DNA from: Fervidobacterium pennivorans
GTDB lineage: Bacteria; Thermotogota; Thermotogae; Thermotogales; Fervidobacteriaceae
Assembly: GCF_001644665.1 (NCBI RefSeq)
Contig: NZ_CP011393.1
Location: 1,014,001 to 1,078,000 of the forward strand
DNA length: 64,000 nucleotides
Direction of reading: 5' to 3'
Made by a program: the position numbers and the translations under genes. The notes below the pieces were generated by a model, which saw only the letters and a list, made by a program, of their open reading frames with translations, had not been told where the DNA came from and made no database searches. Position 1 is the stretch's first letter, and every line of letters starts with the position of its first letter. Positions 30,302 to 39,232 of the stretch are shown in pieces.

Positions 30302-31042
30302 TTATTCAAAAACCTTTTTTACCTCGTCTTTTGTAAGCTCTCTCCAAGCTCCAGGTTTTAGAGTCTGGTCAAGTATTAGTCCACCAATTCGAACTCTTTT
30401 TATCTTTCCCCACTCTATTCCTAGCTTTTTACACATCTTTTTTATTTGGTGGTACTTTCCTTCAATGATAGTTATGGAAACCGTTCTTGCATCGATTTGC
30501 CTAATCCTGCCTGGAAGAAACTTTTCCCCATCAACCTCTAATCCTCTTTCAACCATTACTTCCATTTCTTGAGTGATGGTCACAGGTTTTCTTGGGTATA
30601 TGTAATATTCTTTTTCCACTTTCTTTTTTGGTGATATCAATCTATGTGTAAACTCACCATCGTTAGTTAGAATCAAAAGACCTTCTACGTCCTTGTCGAG
30701 TCTACCAGCTATGTGGAGCTCATTAACGTATGGATGCTCAATAAGATTGAGCACACTCGGTTCGTTTTCGGACGTTGTAGATACAAAACCAGCAGGTTTA
30801 TTTAGCATTATATAAACAAAACGATGAGCCTCCACAGTTACATCATCTATTGTGATAACATCTTCTTCCGTCACATAGAATGCAGGGTTATAAACTGTTT
30901 CTCCGTTAACTTTGACGCGTCCGTCTTTAATATACATCTTAACTTCTGTTCGAGAGCCAACATGTGCGTTCGACAAAAATCTGTCCAAACGAATCTTTTT
31001 TATTCGATTCTCTTTTTCTTTTTCGTATTCTTTCATTCTCAT
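30302..31042 (-). CDS. RsuA/RluB-family pseudouridine synthase
   Basis: 246 residues. An N-terminal S4 RNA-binding domain (IRLDRFLSNAHVGSR, residues ~18-75) is followed by the synthase domain with catalytic Asp in GRLDKDVEGLLILTNDG. The residue after the second Asp is Val where Thr is usual (GRLDxDTxGLL), a mild deviation. The C-terminal motif EGKYHQIKKM is typical. It modifies uridine in 16S or 23S rRNA; the exact site cannot be told. Last gene of the efp-nusB-folP transcript. Confidence 0.9.
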   Translation of the reverse strand: MRMKEYEKEKENRIKKIRLDRFLSNAHVGSRTEVKMYIKDGRVKVNGETVYNPAFYVTEEDVITIDDVTVEAHRFVYIMLNKPAGFVSTTSENEPSVLNLIEHPYVNELHIAGRLDKDVEGLLILTNDGEFTHRLISPKKKVEKEYYIYPRKPVTITQEMEVMVERGLEVDGEKFLPGRIRQIDARTVSITIIEGKYHQIKKMCKKLGIEWGKIKRVRIGGLILDQTLKPGAWRELTKDEVKKVFE

Positions 31043-31059
31043 CTTACCTTCTTCCTTTA

Positions 31060-31902
31060 TTAACCGTTAAAATTCTTAATCGCTTCCAAGACTTTAACAA
31101 CCTCTATATTCTCTTTCACATCATGAACTCTCACAAAATCGACGTTGTGCAGAACGCAAAAAGCAGTCAAAGCAAGTGTACCATTCAGCCTTTCTTCTGG
31201 TGGTAGGTTTAATATCATGCCTATCATCGATTTTCTACTTGCACCAATCAGGACCGGGTATCCAAGCTCTTTGAATTTTTCTATGTGCTTAAATATCGCT
31301 AAATTGTGTTCAAGCTTTTTTCCAAAACCGATGCCAGGGTCGATTATCAATTGCTCAATTCCGTGACTTTTGGCAAATTCGATTCTTTCCTTGAAGAACT
31401 CAATGATTTCTCCAACAACATCTGTATATTCCGGATTTTCCTGCATTGTCTTCGGAGTGCCTTTCATATGCATTATGATTACTGGACATTTGTAATGCGC
31501 AGCTACATCAACCATCTTTTCGTCAAACCTTAAAGCACTTATGTCGTTAATTATATCCGCTCCTTCTTCTAAAGAAAGTCTTGCAACTTCCGATTTGTAG
31601 GTATCAACGGAAATAGGGATATCGAAATTTCTCCTTATGAGTTTCACTGCTGTTACAGTTCTTCTTATTTCCTCTTCAAGAGGAACCGGTTCTGCACCCG
31701 GTCTGGTACTTTCTCCACCAATGTCTATAATATCGACACCGTTTTTTATCATGTCTTCTACTTTTTCTAATAGCTCAGTTTCACTAACACGGCTACCAGA
31801 ATAGAAAGAATCTGGCGTTACGTTTATTATGCCCATGACTTTTGTTCTTTTGGAATTCATGAGTTCATCAATCAAACGAACATTTCTATCCACTCTATCC
31901 AC
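31060..31902 (-). CDS. folP: Dihydropteroate synthase
   Basis: 280 residues, TIM barrel. GIINVTPDSFYSG and DIGGESTRPGAEPV are the two DHPS signatures, with DPGIGFGK and GASRKS further on. It condenses p-aminobenzoate with dihydropterin pyrophosphate for folate synthesis. GTG 31911 lies within the GGGAG ribosome-binding site, so GTG 31902 is preferred. No other folate genes are nearby except glyA, 10 kb away. Confidence 0.94.
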   Translation of the reverse strand: MDRVDRNVRLIDELMNSKRTKVMGIINVTPDSFYSGSRVSETELLEKVEDMIKNGVDIIDIGGESTRPGAEPVPLEEEIRRTVTAVKLIRRNFDIPISVDTYKSEVARLSLEEGADIINDISALRFDEKMVDVAAHYKCPVIIMHMKGTPKTMQENPEYTDVVGEIIEFFKERIEFAKSHGIEQLIIDPGIGFGKKLEHNLAIFKHIEKFKELGYPVLIGASRKSMIGMILNLPPEERLNGTLALTAFCVLHNVDFVRVHDVKENIEVVKVLEAIKNFNG

Positions 31903-31918
31903 GTCACTCACTCCCTAT

Positions 31919-32431
31919 CTATTGTTCCTTTGTGACAATTATACTTAGGATTTGAACATTTGGAGGACTGAGAGGAATTAGAGTTTTCTCATAGCAGTCA
32001 GTCTGTATGATAAGATATTTTTTATCTTTCGATAGATAAAGTTTATATAATCCTTCAAGTGTGTATACTCGTCTATTTATCAATTTATAGCCACTGCCAA
32101 AAGGCTCATAGACGTCTCTGTATATAATCGTTCTACCGTCAAAAGCCTTCATGGCTTTGTAAAGCACTCTTTTAAGTTGTCCGTCTATCTCTTCATCGAA
32201 TGCGAATGTCGTATAGTTTTCAGTTTGACTGACTTTAACATTCGGATTTGCAACGCTGTGTCTGTGAAAGTCAAATCTCAGGTAGTTTATCATATGAAAA
32301 GTTCTCAAAGTTCTTCGGTTCGTATCTAAAATATAAGCCATGTGTTGCAACACATGGCTGTATCCATCGAACGCACATGTCAGAATCAAACTCGCAACGA
32401 CCAAAAATATAATAAATTCTACGTAACTCAC
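31919..32431 (-). CDS. Hypothetical single-pass protein, N-terminal helix
   Basis: 170 residues, not recognised. The first ~20 residues are a hydrophobic helix with Glu at position 5 (MSYVEFIIFLVVASLIL), recalling the mature N-terminus of type IV pilin-like proteins, but no prepilin leader with a processing Gly is encoded upstream in frame. The rest is a soluble, mixed domain with two Cys residues. Starts with GTG behind a G-rich stretch. It lies between nusB and folP in the same direction. Confidence 0.6.
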   Translation of the reverse strand: MSYVEFIIFLVVASLILTCAFDGYSHVLQHMAYILDTNRRTLRTFHMINYLRFDFHRHSVANPNVKVSQTENYTTFAFDEEIDGQLKRVLYKAMKAFDGRTIIYRDVYEPFGSGYKLINRRVYTLEGLYKLYLSKDKKYLIIQTDCYEKTLIPLSPPNVQILSIIVTKEQ

Positions 32432-32532
32432 AAAATGAGAACCCCCACTTTCCCCCTTGAGATACGTTTAAGCAACAATAAGCAGAAACGATAAGAAAGA
32501 AAAAGAAATTAAACTCAGCAAACGAAAAGCTT

Positions 32533-32967
32533 TTACAAATCAAACTTTTCCTTTGGCGCTTCTGTCTTTGCTATCTTGTCCAACACACCATTAACAAACT
32601 TCCCACTTTCCTCGGCCCCGTATTTTTTGGCAATTTCCACCATTTCGTCCAAAGTAACTTCTATCGGTACGTCCATTTCATAAAGTAGCTCGTAAGCTCC
32701 TAACCTTAAGATACTACGGTCAATATACGACACTCTTCCAAAATCCCAGTTCAAAAGATATTTTGAAATTACTTCATCTATTCTCTCTCTGTTCTCATGT
32801 ATTCTTTTCAAATACCTTTCAACATCTTTTTTTACTTCATGTATTCTCTCATCGTTCAATGTGTCGCGTAATATATCCTCGAATTCATCAGGCCTGAAGT
32901 CCAGTTGGAAAAGCGCTTTCACTACAGCTTCTCTAAGCTTCCGTCTCTTTGATACCAAATCATTCAA
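32533..32967 (-). CDS. nusB: Transcription antitermination factor NusB
   Basis: 144 residues, all-helical, with the family's N-terminal RRKLREAVVKALFQLD and the central DRSILRLGAYELLY plus NEAVEIAKKYG-like DEMVEIAKKYG motifs. It binds boxA RNA with S10 in rRNA antitermination. It lies 26 nt downstream of the Asp23 gene, a common pairing. Confidence 0.94.
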   Translation of the reverse strand: MNDLVSKRRKLREAVVKALFQLDFRPDEFEDILRDTLNDERIHEVKKDVERYLKRIHENRERIDEVISKYLLNWDFGRVSYIDRSILRLGAYELLYEMDVPIEVTLDEMVEIAKKYGAEESGKFVNGVLDKIAKTEAPKEKFDL

Positions 32968-32993
32968 CCCCTTGAAATAACTTATCTAGAAAT

Positions 32994-33311
32994 TTATGAA
33001 TTTTTGTTAAATTCCCTCTCTGAGACACCTATGACTACAACATTTACCGCCTCGACGACCTTTTCCGTCATCTGGGAAACATTCTCGGTTATGGTTTTCA
33101 TGATGTTTTTGGAGAATTCTAGTATATTTTCTCCGTATGGAGCCTCAAGCTTAACGTTGATTATAACATTATCTTCGGGAGTTCTTTCAACGGATATGTT
33201 TTTTCTCAGCTTTTTAAAATCTTTGTCATCTGGTTCGACACCGTAGACCGAACAGATAGACCTATAGGCAATCTCAGAAATAACGTTATCTGATACTGTT
33301 ATGTTTCCCAT
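32994..33311 (-). CDS. Asp23/Gls24 family protein
   Basis: 105 residues. The alpha/beta pattern ITVSDNVISEIAYRSI at the start and VNVVVIGVSE at the end match the Asp23/Gls24 (alkaline shock) family. The family is common next to nusB and efp and has an unclear role, perhaps envelope-associated. AAAGGGGGAAG supports ATG 33311 over the upstream in-frame start. Confidence 0.85.
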   Translation of the reverse strand: MGNITVSDNVISEIAYRSICSVYGVEPDDKDFKKLRKNISVERTPEDNVIINVKLEAPYGENILEFSKNIMKTITENVSQMTEKVVEAVNVVVIGVSEREFNKNS

Positions 33312-33360
33312 AAATCTTCCCCCTTTCAAGGGTTGCAAGTTTTTAACGCACGCTAAGAGA

Positions 33361-33918
33361 TTACGCTCTTTCTATGTATTCTCCAGTCCTTGTGTCAACC
33401 TTAATCTTGTCACCAACGTTTATAAAGAAAGGAACGCTTATCTTTAAACCTGTCTGCAAAACCGCAGGTTTTCCTCCACCGGAGACAGTGTCACCTTTAA
33501 AGTTTGGTTCCGTTTCAACAACCTCTAAAACAACAGTTGTTGGAAGCTGTATACCGATTGGTTTTTCGTCATGCATTACGAGATCTACTTGTGTGTTTTC
33601 AACAAGATAGTATTTCGCCTCATCCACTTCCGACTCTGGAATTGCATATTGTTCGTATGTTTGTAAATCCATGAAATAGTAGTTTTCTCCATCGTTGTAC
33701 AAGTATTCCGCTTTTCTGAATGAAAGTTCCGCTTCTTCAACCTTTTCACCACTTGCAAAGTTAACATCTCTAATGAGACCCGTTGACAAGCTCTTAAGTT
33801 TTGTTCTGATGAGTCCAGAACCTCTTCCTCTGAAGTGCTTGTTAACATCAATGATTCTGTATATGTCACCTTCGTACTTTATGTACATGCCTTTTTCAAG
33901 GTCACCAACTTCAATCAT
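33361..33918 (-). CDS. efp: Elongation factor P
   Basis: 185 residues, three beta-barrel domains, with the C-terminal signature [17 protein letters not shown] and [10 protein letters not shown]. It relieves ribosome stalling at polyproline. The tip of the first domain reads [11 protein letters not shown]: Arg stands where E. coli has the beta-lysylated Lys34. GGAGGG lies before the ATG. A deleted insertion sequence sits 16 bp upstream of the start codon, beyond the ribosome-binding site, so the native promoter region is separated or replaced. Confidence 0.96.
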   Translation of the reverse strand: MIEVGDLEKGMYIKYEGDIYRIIDVNKHFRGRGSGLIRTKLKSLSTGLIRDVNFASGEKVEEAELSFRKAEYLYNDGENYYFMDLQTYEQYAIPESEVDEAKYYLVENTQVDLVMHDEKPIGIQLPTTVVLEVVETEPNFKGDTVSGGGKPAVLQTGLKISVPFFINVGDKIKVDTRTGEYIERA

Positions 33919-33942
33919 GCAAATCCCTCCAACTCTTTTTTG

Positions 33943-34330
33943 GATAATGTTAACTAAAAGTATTGAAACTTTCCAAAAACCGCATTATCCTTTAAAGAGG
34001 GGACACCCCCCAACCATCTCTTGACAAAGGAGGTATCCCGATATGAACAACTCAACGCTCTCTTGTCCTAAATGCGGTTCCACCAGCTTATACAAAAACG
34101 GTCACGACAAATACGGTAACCAACAATTCCTTTGCAAACTCTGCCATCTTTCTTTCAAACTTTCCCATTCTCAAAAACGCAAAAACTTCCCTTTCCCTTA
34201 TCCCAAATGCACTTCTTGTGGTAAATCTAAGGTCTTTGTGTAGTGAAGAATCTTTGGAAAACGCACAATGGTAATATCAATCACATTCTTTCACACTTAC
34301 ACTCTTTCATCACTACAAGTTAACACTATC
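33943..34330 (+). mobile_element. Internally deleted insertion sequence (copy A), 388 bp
   Basis: Same element as copies B and C, with both 12-bp inverted ends (GATAATGTTAAC / GTTAACACTATC). It has lost ~670 bp of the transposase. The element is flanked by a perfect 8-bp direct repeat CTTTTTTG (33935-33942 and 34331-34338), so it is a genuine insertion with both ends intact. It could be moved in trans by copies B or C, like a MITE. Confidence 0.95.
34043..34323 (+). pseudogene. Truncated transposase remnant of copy A
   Basis: The first ~62 codons (zinc-ribbon region, CPKC...CKLC...CTSC) match the full transposases. The sequence then jumps, within CTSCGKS, to the last ~35 codons in a different frame and hits a stop at 34243. 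All catalytic residues of the DDE domain are missing, so it cannot be active. Confidence 0.93.
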
Positions 34331-34364
34331 CTTTTTTGTTTATTTAGAATCCATTTTAGCCAAT

Positions 34365-35765
34365 CTATTCGTATTTTACAACTAGCACCGTAGTGTCATC
34401 GTGCTGAACTGTTCCATGAGAGAACTCAAAGACCGCGTTCATTATTTTATCAACTATGTCTGACGCTTTCAAGTATCTGTTCCTTATTATCAGCTCTTGT
34501 AACCTCTCAAATCCGAACTCTTCACCTGCTATATTTCGAGCTTCAACAACACCATCAGTGTAAGCTACTATAAGGTCATTCTTTTGAAGCTTGAATCTCT
34601 CGACATCGTACCAACCTTCGCCAAGTATTCCAAAAGGTGTACCCGTAGATTCAAGCTTTATTATTTTGTTTTCCCTAAGTATATACAGAGGGTCGTGACC
34701 TGCGTTAACGTACTCCAACTCACCATCAGGGGTGATTTTAAAGATAATCGATGTAATAAACCTTCCTGTTTCAAAATCCTGATGTATCATCCTATCAAAT
34801 TGTTCAGCCAGCATTTTTAAATCATCAGAGATTTTAGTTGAAAGTCTAAACATACTTCTAAAAGAAGACATTATAAGTGCCGCTGGCAAACCTTTTCCGG
34901 AGACATCTGCTATGCAGCATATTATTGTTCCATCATCTCTTGCAAAGACATCGTAATAATCACCACCAACTTGAATTGCTGGTGCACTTTGTGCACATAT
35001 ATCAAACCTTTCGTTGGTGGGAAATTCCTTTGGCAACAACCCCATCTGGATACTTCTTGCAATCTGAATCTGCTCTTCGAGTCGCTTTTTCTCTATCTCT
35101 CTTTGGAGCATCACATATCTGTTAACAGCTGTAAGAATTTGTTGTGCAACCGCTTCGGCAATTTTTTTGTCTCCTGCTGTGAATATCTTCTTGGAACCAT
35201 AAGCGGAAAGAACCATTATTCCATAGTCCCCTATCTCTGATTTAAGAGGAATCGCAATGTGTCCTCCAACATCATTATCAACGTCAACAAAAATTGTATT
35301 TTCTTCTTGTTGATATCTTTGAATTAATTCATTAATGATATTTTCAGTGCTTTTATCACCGTAGTATTCTAAATATTGCTTATCATTAATCCTAAGTAAA
35401 ACAGCACCTGTGGAAAAGTTAACAGCATTTTTTAAGAGCTTCAGGACACTGCTCAGAATCATCCAAGGTTCTTCAACAGAAGAGATTATCTTATTTATTT
35501 CAAACAAAGCAGATAGCCCCTCGTATGTTGCAGTTAATTCTTCTAGCTGAGCATCAATAAGTTGTTGTAATGCTTCGTTGTTAGACTTCTGGTCTAAAAC
35601 CCATCTTTGTATATACTCATAGAGCTCTTTAGTTGCAACAAACAAATCTTCCAGACTATTCACTGGTTTAAAATCCCTTTCGAATAGCCTGGATATTTTC
35701 TCCAAGAATTCCACAAGGGGTTTCAATGTTTCCATAATCTGTATCTCATTCCCTCTATCAACCAT
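34365..35765 (-). CDS. PP2C-type (RsbU/SpoIIE-like) phosphatase with GAF-like sensor
   Basis: 466 residues. The N-terminal ~90 residues are helical, residues ~95-240 form a GAF-like domain, and the C-terminal ~210 residues are a SpoIIE/RsbU serine phosphatase with metal-binding motifs [27 protein letters not shown] and AYTDGVVEA. Such enzymes dephosphorylate anti-sigma antagonists or other regulators. It overlaps the CheY-like gene upstream by 8 bp, so the receiver probably controls it. No anti-sigma factor or antagonist is nearby. Confidence 0.9.
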   Translation of the reverse strand: MVDRGNEIQIMETLKPLVEFLEKISRLFERDFKPVNSLEDLFVATKELYEYIQRWVLDQKSNNEALQQLIDAQLEELTATYEGLSALFEINKIISSVEEPWMILSSVLKLLKNAVNFSTGAVLLRINDKQYLEYYGDKSTENIINELIQRYQQEENTIFVDVDNDVGGHIAIPLKSEIGDYGIMVLSAYGSKKIFTAGDKKIAEAVAQQILTAVNRYVMLQREIEKKRLEEQIQIARSIQMGLLPKEFPTNERFDICAQSAPAIQVGGDYYDVFARDDGTIICCIADVSGKGLPAALIMSSFRSMFRLSTKISDDLKMLAEQFDRMIHQDFETGRFITSIIFKITPDGELEYVNAGHDPLYILRENKIIKLESTGTPFGILGEGWYDVERFKLQKNDLIVAYTDGVVEARNIAGEEFGFERLQELIIRNRYLKASDIVDKIMNAVFEFSHGTVQHDDTTVLVVKYE

Positions 35766-36120
35766 TTACTAAACTTTTTACCTCCTCAACAAGCTGTGTG
35801 GGGCTGAACGGCTTTGTCATTACTTTTTTTGCACCAAGCGAGAGTGCTATTTGCTCATCATCTTGACCGCCCTTTGCGGTCAAAACAATCACCGGGATAT
35901 CTCTTATCGTTTCGTCTTTCTTCATCTCTTTCAAGACAGTAAATCCATCCATTCGAGGCATCATGATATCAAGAATAACCACATCCGGATGCCATGAACG
36001 CATTTTTTCCAGTCCATCTACCCCATCCACAGCTTCTTCAACTTCCATTCCCAATTTTTTCAAATTGAACACTGTAATCTTTCTCAGCACATCCGAGTCA
36101 TCAACAACAAGAACTTTCAT
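35758..36120 (-). CDS. Single-domain CheY-like response regulator
   Basis: 120 residues. The acidic pair Asp7/Asp8 (VVDDSD), the phospho-acceptor Asp in [12 protein letters not shown] (near residue 51), the Thr in VLTAKGG and the Lys in MTKPFSP are all present. There is no output domain. The overlap with the downstream phosphatase gene suggests a receiver-phosphatase module split over two genes. It overlaps the DUF2344 stop upstream by four bases. Confidence 0.94.
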   Translation of the reverse strand: MKVLVVDDSDVLRKITVFNLKKLGMEVEEAVDGVDGLEKMRSWHPDVVILDIMMPRMDGFTVLKEMKKDETIRDIPVIVLTAKGGQDDEQIALSLGAKKVMTKPFSPTQLVEEVKSLVNG

Positions 36121-36716
36121 GAAGGTTTCCCCCCGTTTTTATTTAACAAATCGCGTAGTTCGGTTTCTTTTGAAAATGCTTTCGTTCTGATAGCTAAGAA
36201 AACACCATCTATCAAGTAAGGGTTAAATATCTTCTGTCGGTCTACAGTGTATTTTACCATATAAAGTCCTTTTTTCAAAGTGACCTCACAGTGTTCCATT
36301 ACTTCACTAGGCACAAATGATTTACCTGAATGCTTGTAAACTACCTGTTCAAGGGCTGGAACCTTTCGCGAAAACAAGACATACTCATAAGAAGAGACGA
36401 TTTCGTTTAGATTGATTTCTATTGGAAATATCTCATCCAACTCCAAGCCATTGACAGAAACATCTTTTATACCACGTTTTAAGTTTTCAATGTCAAGGTT
36501 GTCAACAGTCTCTTCGAGTTTCACATTTACATAAAGTGCCAAATCAATTACACCTGTGGCGACCGTGTCCAAAAAGGAAACCTTCGGTTTTGGGTGAAAT
36601 CCTTCAGAATACTGGATTTTTAAACCTGCTCTTAGCAAAGTCCTAATGACTGCATTTGAAGTTTCAATAGCTGACAAGAATCTCAAAAGTCCTTTCTTTT
36701 TGAACAATAAAATCAT
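36117..36716 (-). CDS. DUF2344 / radical-SAM-linked protein (TIGR03936 type)
   Basis: 199 residues. The motif [13 protein letters not shown] with preceding [21 protein letters not shown] is the hallmark of the DUF2344 family, usually fused or adjacent to a radical SAM enzyme. No radical SAM protein is in this window next to it, so its partner must lie elsewhere. It overlaps the CheY gene by four bases (ATGA). Confidence 0.85.
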   Translation of the reverse strand: MILLFKKKGLLRFLSAIETSNAVIRTLLRAGLKIQYSEGFHPKPKVSFLDTVATGVIDLALYVNVKLEETVDNLDIENLKRGIKDVSVNGLELDEIFPIEINLNEIVSSYEYVLFSRKVPALEQVVYKHSGKSFVPSEVMEHCEVTLKKGLYMVKYTVDRQKIFNPYLIDGVFLAIRTKAFSKETELRDLLNKNGGKPS

Positions 36717-36743
36717 TGCGCCCTCCAGAAGTAATTCATTAAT

Positions 36744-37490
36744 TTATTCTTCACCAAGGTAGACAGTTTTGACCATTTCGTTTGCCAAAACTTCCTCGGG
36801 CTTTCCTTCCGCCAAGACTTCTCCTTTGTGTATCACGTACAACCTATCAACAATAGGTTTCAACGCTTCTACGGAATGGTCAGTAATGATTACACCCATC
36901 CCTCTTTCTTTCAAACTTAATACGACTTTTTGTATTTCTTTTACAGTTTTTGGATCTATACCGATAAACGGTTCATCAAGAAGGACGAATCTTGGTTTTA
37001 GTGACATCATCCTTGCCAGCTCTAATCTTCTTTTCTCACCGCCAGAAAGGGAGAAAGCATACTGTTTTCTCAACGATTCTATTCCAAACTCGGTAAGTGT
37101 GTTATTGATAATGGATTCTATTTCTTTTTTCTTCAGTTTTTGAAACTCCAAAACAAGTCTGATATTATCCTCCACCCTTAAACCCCTAAAAACCGACGTT
37201 TCTTGCTGGAGATACGTTATCCCAAGCCTAGCCCTTTTATGAATAGGCATGTTTGTGATATTTTTACCGTTGAAATAGACTTTTCCTTTCGTTGGGACAA
37301 CTACACCTAGTATGATGTTAAATAAAGTAGTCTTGCCTGATCCGTTTGGACCAAGCAAGCCTACCACCTCTCCGGTGTTTACATACATATTAACGCCCTT
37401 AAGAACTTCTTTTCTGCCAAATCTTTTGTATATCCCTTCGCAGGAAATCTGGTCGAAATCCTTTCCCGTTTCTACTATCTTGTGACGCAT
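36744..37490 (-). CDS. lptB: LptB-like ABC transporter ATP-binding protein
   Basis: 248 residues. Walker A GPNGSGKTT, Q-loop segment YLQQETSVFRGLRVEDNI (LptB-type), signature LSGGEKRR, Walker B FVLLDEPFIGID and the switch His in ITDHSVEAL are all intact. The Q-loop context matches LptB, the ATPase of lipopolysaccharide export, rather than branched-chain amino acid transport. The ribosome-binding site is weak (TTGGAAT). It lies 43 nt from a Skp-like periplasmic chaperone, supporting an outer-envelope role. Confidence 0.85.
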   Translation of the reverse strand: MRHKIVETGKDFDQISCEGIYKRFGRKEVLKGVNMYVNTGEVVGLLGPNGSGKTTLFNIILGVVVPTKGKVYFNGKNITNMPIHKRARLGITYLQQETSVFRGLRVEDNIRLVLEFQKLKKKEIESIINNTLTEFGIESLRKQYAFSLSGGEKRRLELARMMSLKPRFVLLDEPFIGIDPKTVKEIQKVVLSLKERGMGVIITDHSVEALKPIVDRLYVIHKGEVLAEGKPEEVLANEMVKTVYLGEE

Positions 37491-37532
37491 ATTCCAAGTA
37501 GTTTTCCGTGTTCGTAGTTGTTGTCTAATTCA

Positions 37533-37967
37533 TTACTTCTTAGATGTTTTTAGATACTTGATGAATGCATCCGTTATATTATAAGCCTGACTGCCGTAAG
37601 CCATTGTCGTGCTGTTGAAAATAAAATCATACCCCATTACTTCAGCATATTCTTTGACCTTTGCCAAAATTTCGGCTTCTATCTGTTGTTGAGTTTGCGC
37701 TATCTTGTTATTAATCAATTGCTGGTATTCTAAATACTTTTGCTGTTTCTGATTTTGGTCTTTTATTTTGTCGAGTTCTGCTTGGTATTTTGCTATTTCG
37801 TCCTGCATCTGCTTTTGGAAATTAACCCACTTATCGTAGTTTTGTAAGACCTTGTTTGGATCGATATACCCCAGCTTTGGACCTGTTTTGGAATCTGCTG
37901 CCGTTCCAATAATAACAGCGAGAACTACAAACGTTGCAACTAAAACGTAGAAAAAGTACTTGCTCAT
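37533..37967 (-). CDS. OmpH/Skp family periplasmic chaperone
   Basis: 144 residues. A signal peptide (VLVATFVVLAVIIGTAADS) is followed by LGYIDPNKVLQNYDKW, the start of the Skp/OmpH fold, then a long Gln/Lys-rich coiled coil (~residues 45-105) and a C-terminal strand with VMGYDFIFNS. Skp holds unfolded outer-membrane proteins. Its placement before lptB fits envelope biogenesis in a bacterium with an outer sheath. Confidence 0.88.
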   Translation of the reverse strand: MSKYFFYVLVATFVVLAVIIGTAADSKTGPKLGYIDPNKVLQNYDKWVNFQKQMQDEIAKYQAELDKIKDQNQKQQKYLEYQQLINNKIAQTQQQIEAEILAKVKEYAEVMGYDFIFNSTTMAYGSQAYNITDAFIKYLKTSKK

Positions 37968-38009
37968 GCTAAAGACACCTCCAAATGTGATGATTTAAAA
38001 TTGCCCAAC

Positions 38010-38990
38010 TTATTGTTGGTTCATCTTTCTTTGCAATACGATAGAAGCTGCTCCAAGTATGCCTGCATCTTCAACCAATGGACTTTGAACAATCTCATAG
38101 GTTCCTTTAAAAGAAGGCATAACAAGATGTTTAACTTTTTCTCTTAATGGTGTGAAAAGAATATCACCGGCACGAGAAACTCCACCGCCGACAACAACTA
38201 TACTTGGATTAAATATGTGGATGAAGTTAGCCACACCTATAGCTAATGCATTAACAACTCTGTTCACTATAGTTTGACCAAGCAAATCTCCGTTTCTTGC
38301 AGCGTCGAAAACAATTTTTGCACTAATTTCTTCAGCTTTGAATATTTCAGATTCCGGGAATTTTTTCTGTCCCTCTATAGCCATTCGCTTTATTGCTGTA
38401 GCTGAAGCTATCGCTTCGAGGCAACCATAATTTCCACACCCACACAAAGGTCCATTCGGCTCTACTATAACATGCCCTAATTCAGTTCCTATTCCATCTT
38501 TTCCCGTTATTAGAACACCGTGAGAAATAACCCCTCCACCTACACCTGTCCCAAGTGTTAGTGCAACTATATGCTCGTGCCCTTTACCTGCCCCAAACCA
38601 CTTTTCACCAAGCACAAATGCATTCGCATCGTTCTCAACAAAGACAGGTTTGTTAAGCAAAGAAGAAAGCTCTCCACCAAGTTCAAAATCCACCCAATCA
38701 GGGAAATTTGGTGAGAAGCGTACAATTCCCCTATCGTGGTCTATAGACCCCGGTGAACCTACTCCAACACCAGTGTATTCGAAACCTTCTGTTATTTCCA
38801 AGACAGCCTGTGCCATTCGCTCAACTACTTTAACTCTCCCCTCATGTACTTTTGTTTCTCTCTCAATCTTTTTTATAATCTTTCCATCCTTTGCATCAAC
38901 CAAACCTACTTTGAAAAAGGTTCCACCTAAATCTATACCTACTATGTACACTCGCTTTTCCTCCCTTAGCAAGTTACTGGTATCTGCCAC
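38010..38990 (-). CDS. ROK family sugar kinase (glucokinase-like)
   Basis: 326 residues. The ATP motif GIDLGGTFFKVGLVD is at residues ~18-32, the sugar-binding ENDANAFVLGE is central, and the ROK zinc motif CGCGNYGCLE has its Cys residues intact. It lacks the N-terminal DNA-binding domain of ROK repressors, so it is an enzyme, probably glucokinase, though fructose, mannose or N-acetyl sugars remain possible. It has its own extended -10 promoter. Confidence 0.9.
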   Translation of the reverse strand: MADTSNLLREEKRVYIVGIDLGGTFFKVGLVDAKDGKIIKKIERETKVHEGRVKVVERMAQAVLEITEGFEYTGVGVGSPGSIDHDRGIVRFSPNFPDWVDFELGGELSSLLNKPVFVENDANAFVLGEKWFGAGKGHEHIVALTLGTGVGGGVISHGVLITGKDGIGTELGHVIVEPNGPLCGCGNYGCLEAIASATAIKRMAIEGQKKFPESEIFKAEEISAKIVFDAARNGDLLGQTIVNRVVNALAIGVANFIHIFNPSIVVVGGGVSRAGDILFTPLREKVKHLVMPSFKGTYEIVQSPLVEDAGILGAASIVLQRKMNQQ

Positions 38991-39016
38991 CGAGTTGAAT
39001 ACAAAAATCCTAAATC

Positions 39017-39025
39017 ATTATAACA
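39017..39025 (-). promoter_or_regulatory. Extended -10 promoter for the ROK kinase
   Basis: Minus strand TGT-TATAAT, ~27 bp upstream of the ATG. No good -35. Another TATAAT on the + strand (39044-39049) might serve disA. Confidence 0.5.
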
Positions 39026-39232
39026 CAACCTCACGTAATGGTGTATAATATTTAATGGAAGTTTTGACTACAAGTTTGAAACATCGACTTGCTAAAAGTA
39101 ATTGTACCACATCAAGCCTTGGAAAACCCTTAGAATTTTGAGGAAATCGCTATGAATCGCTTTACAAGATGAGAATTTTTCAAAAGGCATATCTTTTAAA
39201 TTCAAAATAATGCTTTCCAAGGATGTGATTGT

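Noticed and set aside
31919-32431. Type IV prepilin
   Set aside because: Glu5 in a hydrophobic N-terminal helix is suggestive, but there is no leader peptide or processing Gly and no pilus genes nearby.
32271-32543. 90-codon minus-strand frame between nusB and the 170-residue protein
   Set aside because: It lies mostly inside the better-supported 31919-32431 gene in another frame and has Cys/Phe-rich, non-protein-like composition; treated as a shadow.
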